A stretch of 13,054 nucleotides of DNA from Actinomycetes bacterium. Its GTDB lineage: Bacteria > Actinomycetota > Acidimicrobiia > Acidimicrobiales > Acidimicrobiaceae. The stretch's first letter is position 1. Each line of letters opens with the position of its first letter. Shown here piece by piece: positions 1 through 7,468 of the stretch. The stretch is from assembly GCA_021790855.1 (NCBI GenBank), contig JAJYFP010000010.1, positions 1 to 13,054 on the forward strand. The letters are read 5' to 3'. The position numbers and the translations under genes are program-made. The notes under the pieces are model-generated. The model did no database searches and was not told the DNA's origin. It saw only the letters and a program-made list of their open reading frames with translations.

Positions 1-182
1 TCTCCCTTTTCCATGTAGGCCCTTGCCAACTGACCAAATTCAGAGGTTCCTCGTGCAGCTGAGCGCAACATATCTCCTGTAGAGATATGAGGAATAACGT
101 AGTGATGAGAGAGTCGCGTCGACTGTGTACCCTTACCGGCTCCTTGCTTTCCAAGCATGATGATACGCGTAGGAGTTGCCAT
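1..182 (-). CDS. adk: Adenylate kinase, N-terminal part (cut by window edge)
   Basis: Cytosolic adenylate kinase converts ATP plus AMP to two ADP and balances adenine nucleotides. Only the first 60 codons are inside the window; the 3' end lies beyond base 1. The start is ATG at 182-180, preceded by GAGGT about nine bases upstream. The translation begins MATPTRIIMLGKQGAGKGTQ, a nucleoside-kinase P-loop at residues 11-19 with the lysine at 17, followed by HISTGDMLR, the conserved AMP-binding segment. The usual P-loop form in this family is GxPGxGKGT; here glutamine 13 replaces the proline. The gene follows secY after 17 bases, the common secY-adk order of the spc region, so it is probably cotranscribed with secY. 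Identification is firm; the rest of the enzyme, including the lid domain, cannot be judged here. Confidence 0.95.
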   Translation of the reverse strand, partial: MATPTRIIMLGKQGAGKGTQSTRLSHHYVIPHISTGDMLRSAARGTSEFGQLARAYMEKG

Positions 183-199
183 TTCTTTTAGACCTCGAG

Positions 200-1492
200 C
201 TAACGAAGAAAACCGTCGTAGTTTCGCATTGTAAGTTGAGAGTCGATCTGTTTTAAAGTTTCCAAGCCGACGCCTACGGCAATCAGCAAAGTAGTTCCAG
301 CAAATGGGACGTTGTTAACGTGCCACAGTGCCAACAAAATAGCCGGGATCAACGCCACCGAGGCTAAGAACAATGCGCCTGGAAAAGTAATACGATTAAG
401 AATCTGTCCTAAGTATCTTTCAGTATTTGGTCCAGGTCGTACCCCTTGTATATATCCGCCTTGTTTGCGGATAATCTCCGACTGTTGATGCGGATCAAAG
501 GATACTTGAACATAAAAGAAAGTAAACATCACGATGAGGACACCGTATATAGATATATAAAACAGGCTTGTAGAAGACACTAAATGGTTGTTCACAAACG
601 ATCTAAAGGCAGTCCAAGGAATGATGCTAGCCAGAAGGACAGGAAAGTAAAGAATAGAAGAAGCAAAGATGATCGGGATAACACCGGCTTGATTCACCTT
701 GAGAGGAATATAGCTGTTGCCTCCCTCGTACATCTTCCTACCCACAACGCGTCTCGCAAATACCACGGGTATACGTCTTTGACCTTGTTCAACGAAGACG
801 ATCGCGACCAAGATACCGACTGCGACTATGAAGACAACGATGAACTTCAACAAACCTGCATCGGCTAGGATAATTCGACCGGCAGAGGGCAAACTAGCTA
901 CGACATTGGCAAAGATCAGTATCGACATGCCCTGACCAATACCTCTTTGGGTGACCAGCTCGCCCATCCACATAACAAGTGCAGTACCTGCCGTAAGGGT
1001 AAGAACGATAAAAAGGACTCTGGGAACGGTGAAAGATGGGATCAGATCTACCGGCTTGCCGTTCGTCAGCAGACCCGTTCCACCGTCATGAAAAATAAAC
1101 GCCAATCCAGTAGCTTGCATGAGCGCCAGTGCTATGGTCAGATACCTTGTGGTCTGTGTTATCTTCTTTTCACCGACCGCTCCTTGGTCTCGCCACTCCT
1201 CAAGTTTGGGTATTACTGTCGTTAGCAGCTGGATGATAATCGAAGAAGTTATATAGGGCATAACTCCTAAGCCAAAGAGTGCTGCCCTGGCTATCGCTCC
1301 ACCGGAAAACAGGTTGAGAAAGCCAAACACACCGCCATTTACCTGGGACTCAAGAGTTTGTATTTGATGAAAATCAATACCTGGTACTGGAATGTTAGCT
1401 CCGAGCTGGTACAACGCTATAATCAGCAGAGTAAACAAGACTTTGTTTCTAAGATCTGGTACCCTGAATACATTCTTTAGGCTTGACAGCAC
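200..1492 (-). CDS. secY: Protein translocase subunit SecY
   Basis: SecY is the channel subunit of the SecYEG translocon in the cytoplasmic membrane, passing unfolded proteins outward and membrane helices sideways. The 430-residue product has the family's usual length and about ten hydrophobic segments, near residues 17-32, 66-95, 115-134, 155-175, 187-203, 215-236, 270-293, 310-331, 369-390 and 396-412. Hallmarks include GVMPYITSSIIIQLL at 76-90 and the basic cytoplasmic loop RRIPVVFARRVVGRK at 239-253, part of the region that contacts ribosomes and SecA. The start is GTG at 1492-1490, chosen because GAGGAG lies eight bases upstream and the N-terminus then matches the family. It is separated from rplO by 111 bases, the largest gap downstream of rplC, so it may have its own promoter; adk follows 17 bases after the stop. 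Confidence 0.98.
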   Translation of the reverse strand: MLSSLKNVFRVPDLRNKVLFTLLIIALYQLGANIPVPGIDFHQIQTLESQVNGGVFGFLNLFSGGAIARAALFGLGVMPYITSSIIIQLLTTVIPKLEEWRDQGAVGEKKITQTTRYLTIALALMQATGLAFIFHDGGTGLLTNGKPVDLIPSFTVPRVLFIVLTLTAGTALVMWMGELVTQRGIGQGMSILIFANVVASLPSAGRIILADAGLLKFIVVFIVAVGILVAIVFVEQGQRRIPVVFARRVVGRKMYEGGNSYIPLKVNQAGVIPIIFASSILYFPVLLASIIPWTAFRSFVNNHLVSSTSLFYISIYGVLIVMFTFFYVQVSFDPHQQSEIIRKQGGYIQGVRPGPNTERYLGQILNRITFPGALFLASVALIPAILLALWHVNNVPFAGTTLLIAVGVGLETLKQIDSQLTMRNYDGFLR

Positions 1493-1537
1493 AGCCCGTA
1501 CTCCTCAAAATTAAACACGCCAAAGCCTCATTGAGAC

Positions 1538-1567
1538 ACTATATATTTAATGAATCTAACACGTCTA
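1538..1567 (-). promoter_or_regulatory. Possible promoter for secY-adk
   Basis: In the gap between rplO and secY the minus strand has TAGACG (1567-1562, four of six matches to TTGACA), an 18-base spacer rich in A and T, then TATAGT (1543-1538, five of six matches to TATAAT). Transcription would start near 1531, about 38 bases before the GTG of secY, leaving room for the ribosome binding site. No strong terminator hairpin follows rplO, so read-through from the spc genes is also expected. This is a pattern match by eye with a loose -35 and a long spacer; it is tentative. Confidence 0.35.
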
Positions 1568-1603
1568 TGGGAAAACTGCCCACCAGTCATCGCTGCTATA
1601 GCA

Positions 1604-2104
1604 CTATCGATTCATCAAAGCATTACCTTGAGCAGGTACACGTCGTCCACCGTTAGGTCGCTCAAGGACAATCGGTGAACCACCAAGAGTTCTAATCTCA
1701 GATGCTGCCTTTGCAGAGAACCCGTGAGCAGATACGGTAATAGCTTTAGTTAGCGAACCTTCTGCAAGTATCTTGACCAACGAACCTTTTCGCACAACAC
1801 CTCTCGAGTAAAGGACCTCTGGATCAATAACCACGACACCTTGAGAAGCCAAGGTTTCTAACGTAGAGAGATTCACCACAGAAAAAGAAACTCGAAAAGG
1901 ATTTTTGAACCCTTTTAACTTAGGTAAACGTTGAGTGAGCGGAAGCTGTCCACCTTCGAATCCCAAAGGAATCGTATCTCTTGCTCCTTGCCCCTTAGTA
2001 CCACGACCTGCAGTTTTCCCGCCTTTACCACCGGTGCCTCGCCCAACTCGCTTACGTGCTTTATGAGAACCTGCAGCAGGTTTTAAATCATGTGTGCGTA
2101 ACAA
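1604..2104 (-). CDS. rplO: 50S ribosomal protein L15
   Basis: L15 is a late-assembling large-subunit protein whose extended N-terminal tail threads into 23S rRNA. The product has the family pattern: HDLKPAAGSHKARKRVGRG, then a glycine- and lysine-rich run with GKTAGRGTKGQGAR, then the globular domain ending near the conserved ISAHGFS-like motif, here VSAHGFSAKA. The reading frame is open back to a GTG at 2125, but that site has no ribosome binding site and would add seven residues overlapping rpmD. I place the start at TTG 2104-2102: it begins one base after the rpmD stop, has GAGGAG about ten bases upstream inside rpmD, and gives MLRTHDLKP, which lines up with normal L15 starts. The product is then 166 residues. 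It is the last ribosomal gene of the tight cluster before the gap to secY. Confidence 0.96.
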   Translation of the reverse strand: MLRTHDLKPAAGSHKARKRVGRGTGGKGGKTAGRGTKGQGARDTIPLGFEGGQLPLTQRLPKLKGFKNPFRVSFSVVNLSTLETLASQGVVVIDPEVLYSRGVVRKGSLVKILAEGSLTKAITVSAHGFSAKAASEIRTLGGSPIVLERPNGGRRVPAQGNALMNR

Positions 2105-2105
2105 C

Positions 2106-2291
2106 TTAGCCAATCTCCTCAACACTAATCAAATGAGGAACTCGACGAATCATCCCTCTTATCTCCGGACGGTCCGCCAGTTCATTGGAAGTTCCGATAC
2201 CGTGCAAACCTAGGGCACGCAACGTACCTCTATGTTTAGGCTTAGTACCAATAGAGGACTTCACTTGCTTAACTATCAACTTCTTCGACAT
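2106..2291 (-). CDS. rpmD: 50S ribosomal protein L30
   Basis: L30 is a small one-domain large-subunit protein. The 61-residue product is the normal length for bacterial L30 and shows its pattern: LIVKQVKSSIGTKPKHRGTL near the start, then LGLHGIGTSNEL and a C-terminal MIRRVPHLISVEEI strand. The ATG at 2291-2289 has GAGGGG five bases upstream and begins two bases after the rpsE stop, so it is translated in close coupling with rpsE. Its end contains the GAGGAG used by rplO. L30 is missing from some bacterial groups, so its presence is mildly informative about lineage. Confidence 0.97.
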   Translation of the reverse strand: MSKKLIVKQVKSSIGTKPKHRGTLRALGLHGIGTSNELADRPEIRGMIRRVPHLISVEEIG

Positions 2292-2293
2292 GA

Positions 2294-2830
2294 CTACCCC
2301 TCACTCCTGGCTTTTTGAGAGGCTTCATAAGCCTTTAGCACTCCGTTAGGAGTAACTTCGTCTGGAGCTTTACCCCTTAACTTTGCTATTTCATCAGGTC
2401 TTTTTAGCTGTCTTAAACCCTCTATGGTTGCATGAGCCACATTGATTCCATTGGAAGAACCAAGCGACTTCGCCAATATGTCTTTAATTCCTGCCATCTC
2501 CAGGATCGCTCTTGCAGCACCCCCAGCGATCACACCGGTACCTGGAGCTGCTGGCTTCAACAGTACCCTTCCAGCTCCAGCCTCACCCAGGATCGGGTGA
2601 GTAATGGTACCCCCGGCCAAAGGCACTTCGATTAAGGCCTTTTTTGCCTCTTCAATACCTTTTTGTACAGCAAGTCCAGCTTCTTTGGCTTTGCCATATC
2701 CAAGGCCGACTCTTCCTTTGCCGTCGCCTACAACCATAAGGGCAGTGAACGAAAACCTTCGACCACCTTTTACAACCTTTGCTACGCGATTAACTTTAAT
2801 AGTTCTCTCTTCAAACTCTGACTCAGGCAT
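2294..2830 (-). CDS. rpsE: 30S ribosomal protein S5
   Basis: S5 sits near the decoding centre and mRNA entry of the small subunit and affects translational accuracy. The 178 residues contain the N-terminal double-stranded-RNA-binding-like domain with [20 protein letters not shown] at 16-35, the loop where spectinomycin-resistance changes occur in other bacteria, followed by [16 protein letters not shown] at 35-50. The C-terminal domain has [19 protein letters not shown] (97-115) and ends in a short charged tail. The loop looks like the normal sensitive form. The ATG overlaps the rplR stop by one base (TAATG), and GGAGGT lies about eleven bases upstream inside rplR, so the two are translationally coupled. 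Confidence 0.98.
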   Translation of the reverse strand: MPESEFEERTIKVNRVAKVVKGGRRFSFTALMVVGDGKGRVGLGYGKAKEAGLAVQKGIEEAKKALIEVPLAGGTITHPILGEAGAGRVLLKPAAPGTGVIAGGAARAILEMAGIKDILAKSLGSSNGINVAHATIEGLRQLKRPDEIAKLRGKAPDEVTPNGVLKAYEASQKARSEG

Positions 2831-3195
2831 TAGAAAATCAAACCTCCTTCTCGGGCAGACTCCGCTACGGCCGCCACCCTACCGTGGTAGGCAAATCCTC
2901 CACGGTCAAACACAACTGTAGACACTCCGGCCTCTTTGGCTCGTTGGGCAATGAGAGCTCCCACTCGCTTAGCAGCTTCGACGTTACCGGTTTTGGAACC
3001 TTTAAAGACCGGATCATACGTGGAGGCAAAGGCCAAAGTAGTTCCAGTAGAGTCATTGATAACCTGTGCCACAATGTGTTGATTGGAACGATAGACAGCT
3101 AAGCGCGGCCTTTCGGCAGAGCCAACGATAAACTTTCGAACTCTGAAGTGCCGCTTTTGTCTCCTTTTCACAGAGACATGGGACCTATCCGACAT
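2830..3195 (-). CDS. rplR: 50S ribosomal protein L18
   Basis: L18 binds 5S rRNA, with L5, and helps dock it in the central protuberance of the large subunit. The 121-residue product shows the basic N-terminus [20 protein letters not shown], the [20 protein letters not shown] strand region and the C-terminal [25 protein letters not shown] signature. The ATG at 3195-3193 has AGGAG six bases upstream, and the gap to the rplF stop is 15 bases. Length and motifs are normal. The stop TAA shares a base with the rpsE ATG. Confidence 0.98.
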   Translation of the reverse strand: MSDRSHVSVKRRQKRHFRVRKFIVGSAERPRLAVYRSNQHIVAQVINDSTGTTLAFASTYDPVFKGSKTGNVEAAKRVGALIAQRAKEAGVSTVVFDRGGFAYHGRVAAVAESAREGGLIF

Positions 3196-3210
3196 CTATA
3201 TCTCCTATAC

Positions 3211-3753
3211 CTACTTGCCGGCCTTGCCGACTTTACGGAGAACTTTCTCGTTCTCATAACGAACACCTTTACCCTTATAGGGCTCAGGTTTACGAATTTT
3301 ACGAATATTTGCCGCTACTTGGCCCACAAGTTCCTTGTCGATACCTGAAACAGTAATACGAGTAGGGCTCGGGCACGTAAATTCAATCCCAGAAGGCGCT
3401 TCCACTACCACTGGATGCGAAAATCCAAGAGCCAACTCAAGCTCTTTTGGCGATTTCGTCGAAGCTCTGTATCCAACACCAACAATATCGAGGTTCCGAG
3501 CAAATCCTACTGTTACACCATCGATCATGTTAGCCAAGAGCGTACGGCTGAGACCGTGCATGGAACGAGCAGTTCTTGAATCATCTGCTCGAGACACCAC
3601 CAGGACAGCACCCTCTTGGACAATAGAAACCTGTTCAGGAAAACTACGCGTCAGAGATCCCTTAGGACCTTTCACCTCTACCTTATTGTCACTGCTAAGA
3701 GACACTTCAACGCCCGTTGGAACAGTCACAGGCACTTTACCGATTCTGGACAT
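3211..3753 (-). CDS. rplF: 50S ribosomal protein L6
   Basis: L6 lies near the factor-binding site of the large subunit beside the sarcin-ricin loop. The 180 residues form two repeated domains. The first begins MSRIGKVPVTVPTGVEVS with VEVKGPKGSLTR. The second contains the conserved C-terminal signature, here VAANIRKIRKPEPYKGKGVR followed by a lysine-rich end. The ATG at 3753-3751 has GAGGG four to five bases upstream and follows the rpsH stop by 14 bases. Nothing is unusual in length or composition. Confidence 0.98.
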   Translation of the reverse strand: MSRIGKVPVTVPTGVEVSLSSDNKVEVKGPKGSLTRSFPEQVSIVQEGAVLVVSRADDSRTARSMHGLSRTLLANMIDGVTVGFARNLDIVGVGYRASTKSPKELELALGFSHPVVVEAPSGIEFTCPSPTRITVSGIDKELVGQVAANIRKIRKPEPYKGKGVRYENEKVLRKVGKAGK

Positions 3754-3767
3754 AAAACCCTCGCACT

Positions 3768-4172
3768 CTACCAGACATAACAGATCACTTCGCCGCCCAT
3801 ATGAGCCTTGCGTGCTTCTCTATCGGTCATCAGACCCTTTGACGTCGACAAAACTGCGACTCCCATGCCACCAAGGACCCTAGGAATTGCGTCAGCGCGC
3901 CTATACACTCTAAGACCAGGCTTCGACACTCTTTGTATACCGCTAATCGCAGCCTGCCGAGAAGGTGAATACTTCAACTTGACCTCTAAGACCGTCCCTG
4001 GACGATCGCCTTCATCCGCCATGCGATATCCTGCTATAAAGCCTTCTCTCTCTAAGATCTTGGCTAAGTTTTCCTTGACCTTAGACCCTGGCATCAACAC
4101 TGACTCATGTTTTGCAGAACTTGCGTTTCGAATTCGAGTCAGCATATCTGCTATGGGATCACTCATGCTCAT
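3768..4172 (-). CDS. rpsH: 30S ribosomal protein S8
   Basis: S8 binds the central domain of 16S rRNA and is an early assembly protein; in E. coli it is also the translational repressor of the spc operon. The 134-residue product starts [17 protein letters not shown] and ends with the strongly conserved [20 protein letters not shown] segment. Two ATG codons lie close together, at 4172 and 4166. The first is preferred because AGGGAG sits five bases upstream of it, whereas it is eleven bases from the second. The gap to rpsN is nine bases. Whether S8 represses this operon cannot be told: no obvious copy of its 16S target was recognised near rplE. Confidence 0.97.
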   Translation of the reverse strand: MSMSDPIADMLTRIRNASSAKHESVLMPGSKVKENLAKILEREGFIAGYRMADEGDRPGTVLEVKLKYSPSRQAAISGIQRVSKPGLRVYRRADAIPRVLGGMGVAVLSTSKGLMTDREARKAHMGGEVICYVW

Positions 4173-4181
4173 AAATACTCC

Positions 4182-4367
4182 CTACCAGCTCGCCTTTTTA
4201 ACACCGGGAATCTCTCCTGCGTGAACCATCTCACGCAAGCAGATCCTGCACAGCCCGAACTTCCTAAAGACCGCGTGTGGTCTTCCACATCTTTTACAGC
4301 GCGTATAGCCTCGAACCTTGAATTTAGGCGTTCTCGCTTGTTTGGCAATCAACGATTTTTTGGCCAC
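4182..4367 (-). CDS. rpsN: 30S ribosomal protein S14, zinc-binding short form
   Basis: S14 is a small-subunit head protein. At 61 residues this is the short form with a zinc ribbon: cysteines at 24, 27, 40 and 43 (CKRC and CRIC) are all present. The long zinc-free paralogue that bacteria may use under zinc shortage is not in this window. The N-terminal [20 protein letters not shown] and the C-terminal [11 protein letters not shown] are typical. The start is GTG at 4367-4365; AAGGAG lies eleven bases upstream in the end of rplE, with a second AAGG nearer. The gap to the rplE stop is six bases. Confidence 0.97.
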   Translation of the reverse strand: MAKKSLIAKQARTPKFKVRGYTRCKRCGRPHAVFRKFGLCRICLREMVHAGEIPGVKKASW

Positions 4368-4373
4368 TGAACC

Positions 4374-4946
4374 TTACGCTCCTTCTCTTTTGAATGGAAA
4401 TCCAAAAGCGTCTAACAGGGCTTTCCCATGGGCATCACTCTTGGCAGTTGTAACGATGGTTATGTCCATACCTCTAGTCGCATCTACGGAATCGTAGTTA
4501 ATCTCCGGAAAAATCAACTGCTCCGTCACTCCCATTGTGTAGTTACCGTGGCCATCAAAGGACTTGGGATTGAGTCCTCTAAAGTCTCTGATTCGAGGTA
4601 TTGCCACAGCAATGAGGCGGTCAAAAAACTCCCACATACGATCGCCTCTTAGGGTAACTCTTACGCCAATTGCATTTCCGGCTCTCAACTTGAAACCTGC
4701 GACTGACTTCTTTGCCCTAGTCACTACGACCTTCTGCCCTGAAATCGTCTCCAGATCGCGAGTCGCATTCTCTATCAAAGAAGGCTGCTGTGTAGCACGA
4801 CCCACGCCAATATTAATAGAAATCTTCTCAAGGGTGGGAACCTGCATCACGTTGGCAAGACCCAAAGACTCTTGAAGAGTCCTCTTGATCTCACTCTCAT
4901 AACGTTCTTTCAAACGAGGTTTAACACTTTGCACCGTATCACTCAT
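4374..4946 (-). CDS. rplE: 50S ribosomal protein L5
   Basis: L5 binds 5S rRNA and contacts P-site tRNA and the small subunit through bridge B1b. The 190 residues show an N-terminal helix, then [18 protein letters not shown], the [19 protein letters not shown] strand and loop, [19 protein letters not shown] and the C-terminal LLDAFGFPF. The ATG at 4946-4944 overlaps the rplX stop in a four-base ATGA. The bases just upstream hold no clear Shine-Dalgarno sequence, unlike most genes here, which suggests re-initiation by ribosomes finishing rplX. The N-terminus is slightly longer than in E. coli L5 (179 residues), as is common in actinobacteria. Confidence 0.98.
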   Translation of the reverse strand: MSDTVQSVKPRLKERYESEIKRTLQESLGLANVMQVPTLEKISINIGVGRATQQPSLIENATRDLETISGQKVVVTRAKKSVAGFKLRAGNAIGVRVTLRGDRMWEFFDRLIAVAIPRIRDFRGLNPKSFDGHGNYTMGVTEQLIFPEINYDSVDATRGMDITIVTTAKSDAHGKALLDAFGFPFKREGA

Positions 4947-5248
4947 AGTTCAGCACCACACTTCGCACAGACACGTGACTTCTCTGAAGAGTCATCCACC
5001 TTAAATCCCACTCGCGTCGGGCCACACTTTGAACAAAGCATCGCAACATTTGACACATGCAAAGGCATGGCCTTGTCAATAATTCCACCTTGTGTCGTTG
5101 CAGAGGTGGGCTTCGTGTGGCGCTTAGCCACATTTACTCCCGCGACTACCACACGATCTTCTTTCGGCAAGACCCGAAGAACTTCACCTTCGTGTCCTCG
5201 GTCCTTACCGGCAATCACACGTACCTTGTCACCTTTTTTGATCTTCAT
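4943..5248 (-). CDS. rplX: 50S ribosomal protein L24, four-cysteine form
   Basis: L24 is an assembly-initiating large-subunit protein with an SH3-like KOW fold near the exit of the peptide tunnel. The 101-residue product opens with [20 protein letters not shown], the KOW motif, and continues with the HTKPT segment near 44-48. The C-terminal part has two CxxC pairs, at 72-75 and 94-97, which could bind zinc; such pairs occur in L24 from many but not all bacteria. The ATG at 5248-5246 abuts the rplN stop with no gap, and GGAGGT lies seven bases upstream. It overlaps rplE by four bases. Confidence 0.98.
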   Translation of the reverse strand: MKIKKGDKVRVIAGKDRGHEGEVLRVLPKEDRVVVAGVNVAKRHTKPTSATTQGGIIDKAMPLHVSNVAMLCSKCGPTRVGFKVDDSSEKSRVCAKCGAEL

Positions 5249-5617
5249 CTACAGAACCTCCGGCGCCAATGAAACAATGCGCATGAATCTCTTATCACGC
5301 AACTCTCTTCCAACAGGACCAAAGATACGAGTCCCTCTTGGTTGCATGGCATCATTAATCAAAACAGCCGCGTTTTCATCGAATCGGATGTAACTTCCAT
5401 CAGCTCTTCGCTTCTCTTTTTTCACCCGTACAACCACACATTTGACTACGTCGCCTTTCTTGACGGCCGCACCCGGAATTGCATCTTTCACTGTCGCAAC
5501 GAATACGTCACCAATGCTGGCATAACGACGCCTAGATCCACCGAGCACCTTGATACAAAGAACTTCCTTTGCCCCGGAGTTATCAGCCACTTTGAGCCGA
5601 GTTTCTTGCTGGATCAT
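5249..5617 (-). CDS. rplN: 50S ribosomal protein L14
   Basis: L14 lies at the subunit interface and forms part of bridge B5 and B8. I take the start at ATG 5617-5615: it gives [18 protein letters not shown] and exactly 122 residues, the standard L14 length, overlaps the rpsQ stop in a four-base ATGA, and has TGGAG eight bases upstream. The frame is open eleven codons further, to 5650, but that extension is not seen in the family. The core motifs [20 protein letters not shown] and [20 protein letters not shown], plus the ending [12 protein letters not shown], are all intact. It abuts rplX directly. Confidence 0.98.
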   Translation of the reverse strand: MIQQETRLKVADNSGAKEVLCIKVLGGSRRRYASIGDVFVATVKDAIPGAAVKKGDVVKCVVVRVKKEKRRADGSYIRFDENAAVLINDAMQPRGTRIFGPVGRELRDKRFMRIVSLAPEVL

Positions 5618-5886
5618 CGTGCACGCTCCACAATCTCGATCAATCGCCATCTCTTCAGCTTTGATATCGGACGAGTCTCCATGACACGGACAGTGTCGCC
5701 TATACGACTCTGGCTTTCCGCATCATGCACATAAAGTCTTTTTGTACGTTGTACCGTCCTTTGATAACGAGGATGGCGTACCCTTTCAGTGATCGCTACC
5801 ACTACGGTCTTGTTCATACCGCTAGAGACGACGATGCCCTCTCTGACCTTGCGCCGGCCTCGTTCTATCGCACTATCTTCGCTCAT
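5614..5886 (-). CDS. rpsQ: 30S ribosomal protein S17
   Basis: S17 is a primary 16S rRNA-binding protein with an OB fold. The 90 residues have a charged N-terminal extension of about 15 residues, then [20 protein letters not shown], the [18 protein letters not shown] segment and the C-terminal [20 protein letters not shown], which is the family signature. The ATG at 5886-5884 shares an ATGA with the rpmC stop; GGAG lies seven bases upstream inside rpmC. The end overlaps rplN by four bases, so it sits in the middle of a chain of three coupled overlaps. Confidence 0.98.
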   Translation of the reverse strand: MSEDSAIERGRRKVREGIVVSSGMNKTVVVAITERVRHPRYQRTVQRTKRLYVHDAESQSRIGDTVRVMETRPISKLKRWRLIEIVERAR

Positions 5887-6101
5887 CTTTCAACTCCATC
5901 ATCCACCAAGGCATTCTCTCGTTCAGACTTCAAAGTCACGAGCCTTGCTATCTCTTTCTTCAAGTACGACAGACGCGCAGTATTAGTCGATTGGGCCGTC
6001 GCAAGTTGGAAACGAAGGGTGAACAGTTCCCTTTTGGTTTCCTCCAACTTCTCATCTAGCTCAACATCTGCCAAAATACGAAGATCCTTCGCCCTCGTCA
6101 T
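5883..6101 (-). CDS. rpmC: 50S ribosomal protein L29
   Basis: L29 is a small helical protein at the tunnel exit, next to L23, where targeting factors bind. The 72-residue product is a long helical hairpin: [39 protein letters not shown] and [15 protein letters not shown]. The middle motif, LRFQLATAQ followed by a conserved arginine, is the recognisable L29 signature. The ATG at 6101-6099 has GGAGGTG five bases upstream, an excellent site located inside the end of rplP, with which it overlaps by four bases (ATGA). It likewise overlaps rpsQ by four bases. Confidence 0.97.
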   Translation of the reverse strand: MTRAKDLRILADVELDEKLEETKRELFTLRFQLATAQSTNTARLSYLKKEIARLVTLKSERENALVDDGVER

Positions 6102-6535
6102 GCGCCCACCTCCGAAACCGAATTCGACTCATCCTTCACGATAAAGCGAGCCTTAATGGGAAGTTTTTGAATAGCACGATTCATAGCGGCTGAAGCTAGT
6201 TCTTCAGACACTCCTCCAAGTTCAAACATGATTCGCCCTGGCTTCACAACTGCTACCCAAAACTCAGGATTACCCTTGCCTGAACCCATTCGCGTCTCTG
6301 CAGGTTTCTTAGTAACTGGCTTATCAGGGAAAATACGAATCCAAACTTTTCCCCCACGTCTAACGTGTCTGGTCATAGCGATACGAGCTGCTTCAATCTG
6401 CCTCGCCGAGATCCAACCCGGCTCAAGCGCCTGTATGCCAAACTGGCCAAACATGATTTCGTTGCCACCTTTAGAGACACCTCCCATGCGGCCTCTTTGA
6501 ACCTTACGGTGACGAACTCTCCTTGGCATTAACAT
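6098..6535 (-). CDS. rplP: 50S ribosomal protein L16
   Basis: L16 lies by the A-site tRNA elbow and the peptidyl transferase centre and is needed for late 50S assembly. The 145 residues begin [19 protein letters not shown], as in nearly all bacterial L16, and include the [16 protein letters not shown] motif as [20 protein letters not shown] and the conserved loop [19 protein letters not shown] at 76-94. Length is a little above E. coli's 136 residues because of a short acidic C-terminal tail. The ATG at 6535-6533 follows the rpsC stop by two bases, with AGAGGTGG upstream. Confidence 0.98.
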   Translation of the reverse strand: MLMPRRVRHRKVQRGRMGGVSKGGNEIMFGQFGIQALEPGWISARQIEAARIAMTRHVRRGGKVWIRIFPDKPVTKKPAETRMGSGKGNPEFWVAVVKPGRIMFELGGVSEELASAAMNRAIQKLPIKARFIVKDESNSVSEVGA

Positions 6536-6537
6536 CT

Positions 6538-7467
6538 TTAGTCCACCTCTCGCTTGAAGTGCGGGGCCTCTGGAGCAGAGTCCTTGGTACGTCGCTCGAT
6601 CTCTTCTTCTTCTTGTAAAAGACGCTCAAGCGCATCTGTATCTGCGTCTCGAGACTCGAGAATCTCTGCAGGAGCCAAGCCCGTTCTTTCTTCAATGGAC
6701 TCGTCGACCTCCGAACCCGCAGTTCCTACCGGTTGATTGGGTTTACGTCTTCCTCCACCCGCCGTAATCACCCTACGAGGACGATCGGCACCTTGCGCAG
6801 CATCAGGAATCTGAGCCTTCTCATCAGAGACAGTCTTGTAGGGAAGGATATCGCCCTTATAGATCCAAACTTTTACACCTATACGGCCAAACGTTGTTCT
6901 TGCTTCTCGAAAGCCATAATCGATGTTTGCTCTAAGAGTGTGCCGAGGAACCCTGCCTTCACGATAAGACTCTTTTCGGGCCATCTCCGCACCACCAAGA
7001 CGACCTGAACACATCACAGTCACGCCTTGACCCCCAGACTTTTCAACGACCTGGATCGCTCGCTTCATAGCACGTCTAAAGGAGACTCTACGGGACAGCT
7101 GATCAGCGATTCCTTGGGCGACTAGAGTCGCGTCCAGTTCAGGATGCTTGATCTCTTCGATATTGATCTGAACTTTCGGGTTACCAGTCAACGCTGCCAG
7201 GTGTTGACGAAGACGCTCTGCTTCTGAACCCTTCTTCCCAATCACAATACCTGGACGAGCCGTATAAATATCGACTTTGAGCCGATCACGAGTACGCTCT
7301 ATCTCAACCTTTGAAACGGCCGCTGTCTCAAGTTCTTCCATAAGATACTTACGAATCTTGTAGTCTTCAACGATCCACTCTTTATAGTGACGCTCATCAA
7401 ACCAGCGTGATTTCCAGTCGGTTGTTACCCCTAAGCGAAAACCGTAAGGATTTACTTTTTGACCCAT
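6538..7467 (-). CDS. rpsC: 30S ribosomal protein S3 with long acidic tail
   Basis: S3 lies at the mRNA entry pore and contributes to helicase activity on structured mRNA. The N-terminus [13 protein letters not shown] is universal. The type 2 KH domain carries its GxxG loop as IVIGKKG at 74-80, and the C-terminal domain runs to about residue 212 with [20 protein letters not shown] and [16 protein letters not shown]. The remaining 97 residues or so form a low-complexity charged tail with an acidic, coiled-coil-like part ([14 protein letters not shown], 280-293). E. coli S3 has 233 residues, this one 309; long tails are known in actinobacterial S3. The ATG at 7467-7465 lies one base after the rplV stop, with a purine-rich but weak ribosome site. 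Confidence 0.98.
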   Translation of the reverse strand: MGQKVNPYGFRLGVTTDWKSRWFDERHYKEWIVEDYKIRKYLMEELETAAVSKVEIERTRDRLKVDIYTARPGIVIGKKGSEAERLRQHLAALTGNPKVQINIEEIKHPELDATLVAQGIADQLSRRVSFRRAMKRAIQVVEKSGGQGVTVMCSGRLGGAEMARKESYREGRVPRHTLRANIDYGFREARTTFGRIGVKVWIYKGDILPYKTVSDEKAQIPDAAQGADRPRRVITAGGGRRKPNQPVGTAGSEVDESIEERTGLAPAEILESRDADTDALERLLQEEEEIERRTKDSAPEAPHFKREVD

Positions 7468-7468
7468 A

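Noticed and set aside
1594..1603. Ten-base palindrome TGCTATAGCA after rplO as an operator
   Set aside because: It is short, directly adjacent to the rplO stop and not repeated elsewhere; likely chance.
3335..3883. Plus-strand open frame of 182 codons opposite rplF and rpsH
   Set aside because: It spans two real minus-strand genes and the gap between them, and has no recognisable motif or convincing ribosome site.
5618..5650. Eleven-codon N-terminal extension of rplN
   Set aside because: L14 is uniformly about 122 residues beginning MIQQ; the ATG at 5617 has both a ribosome site and an ATGA overlap with rpsQ.
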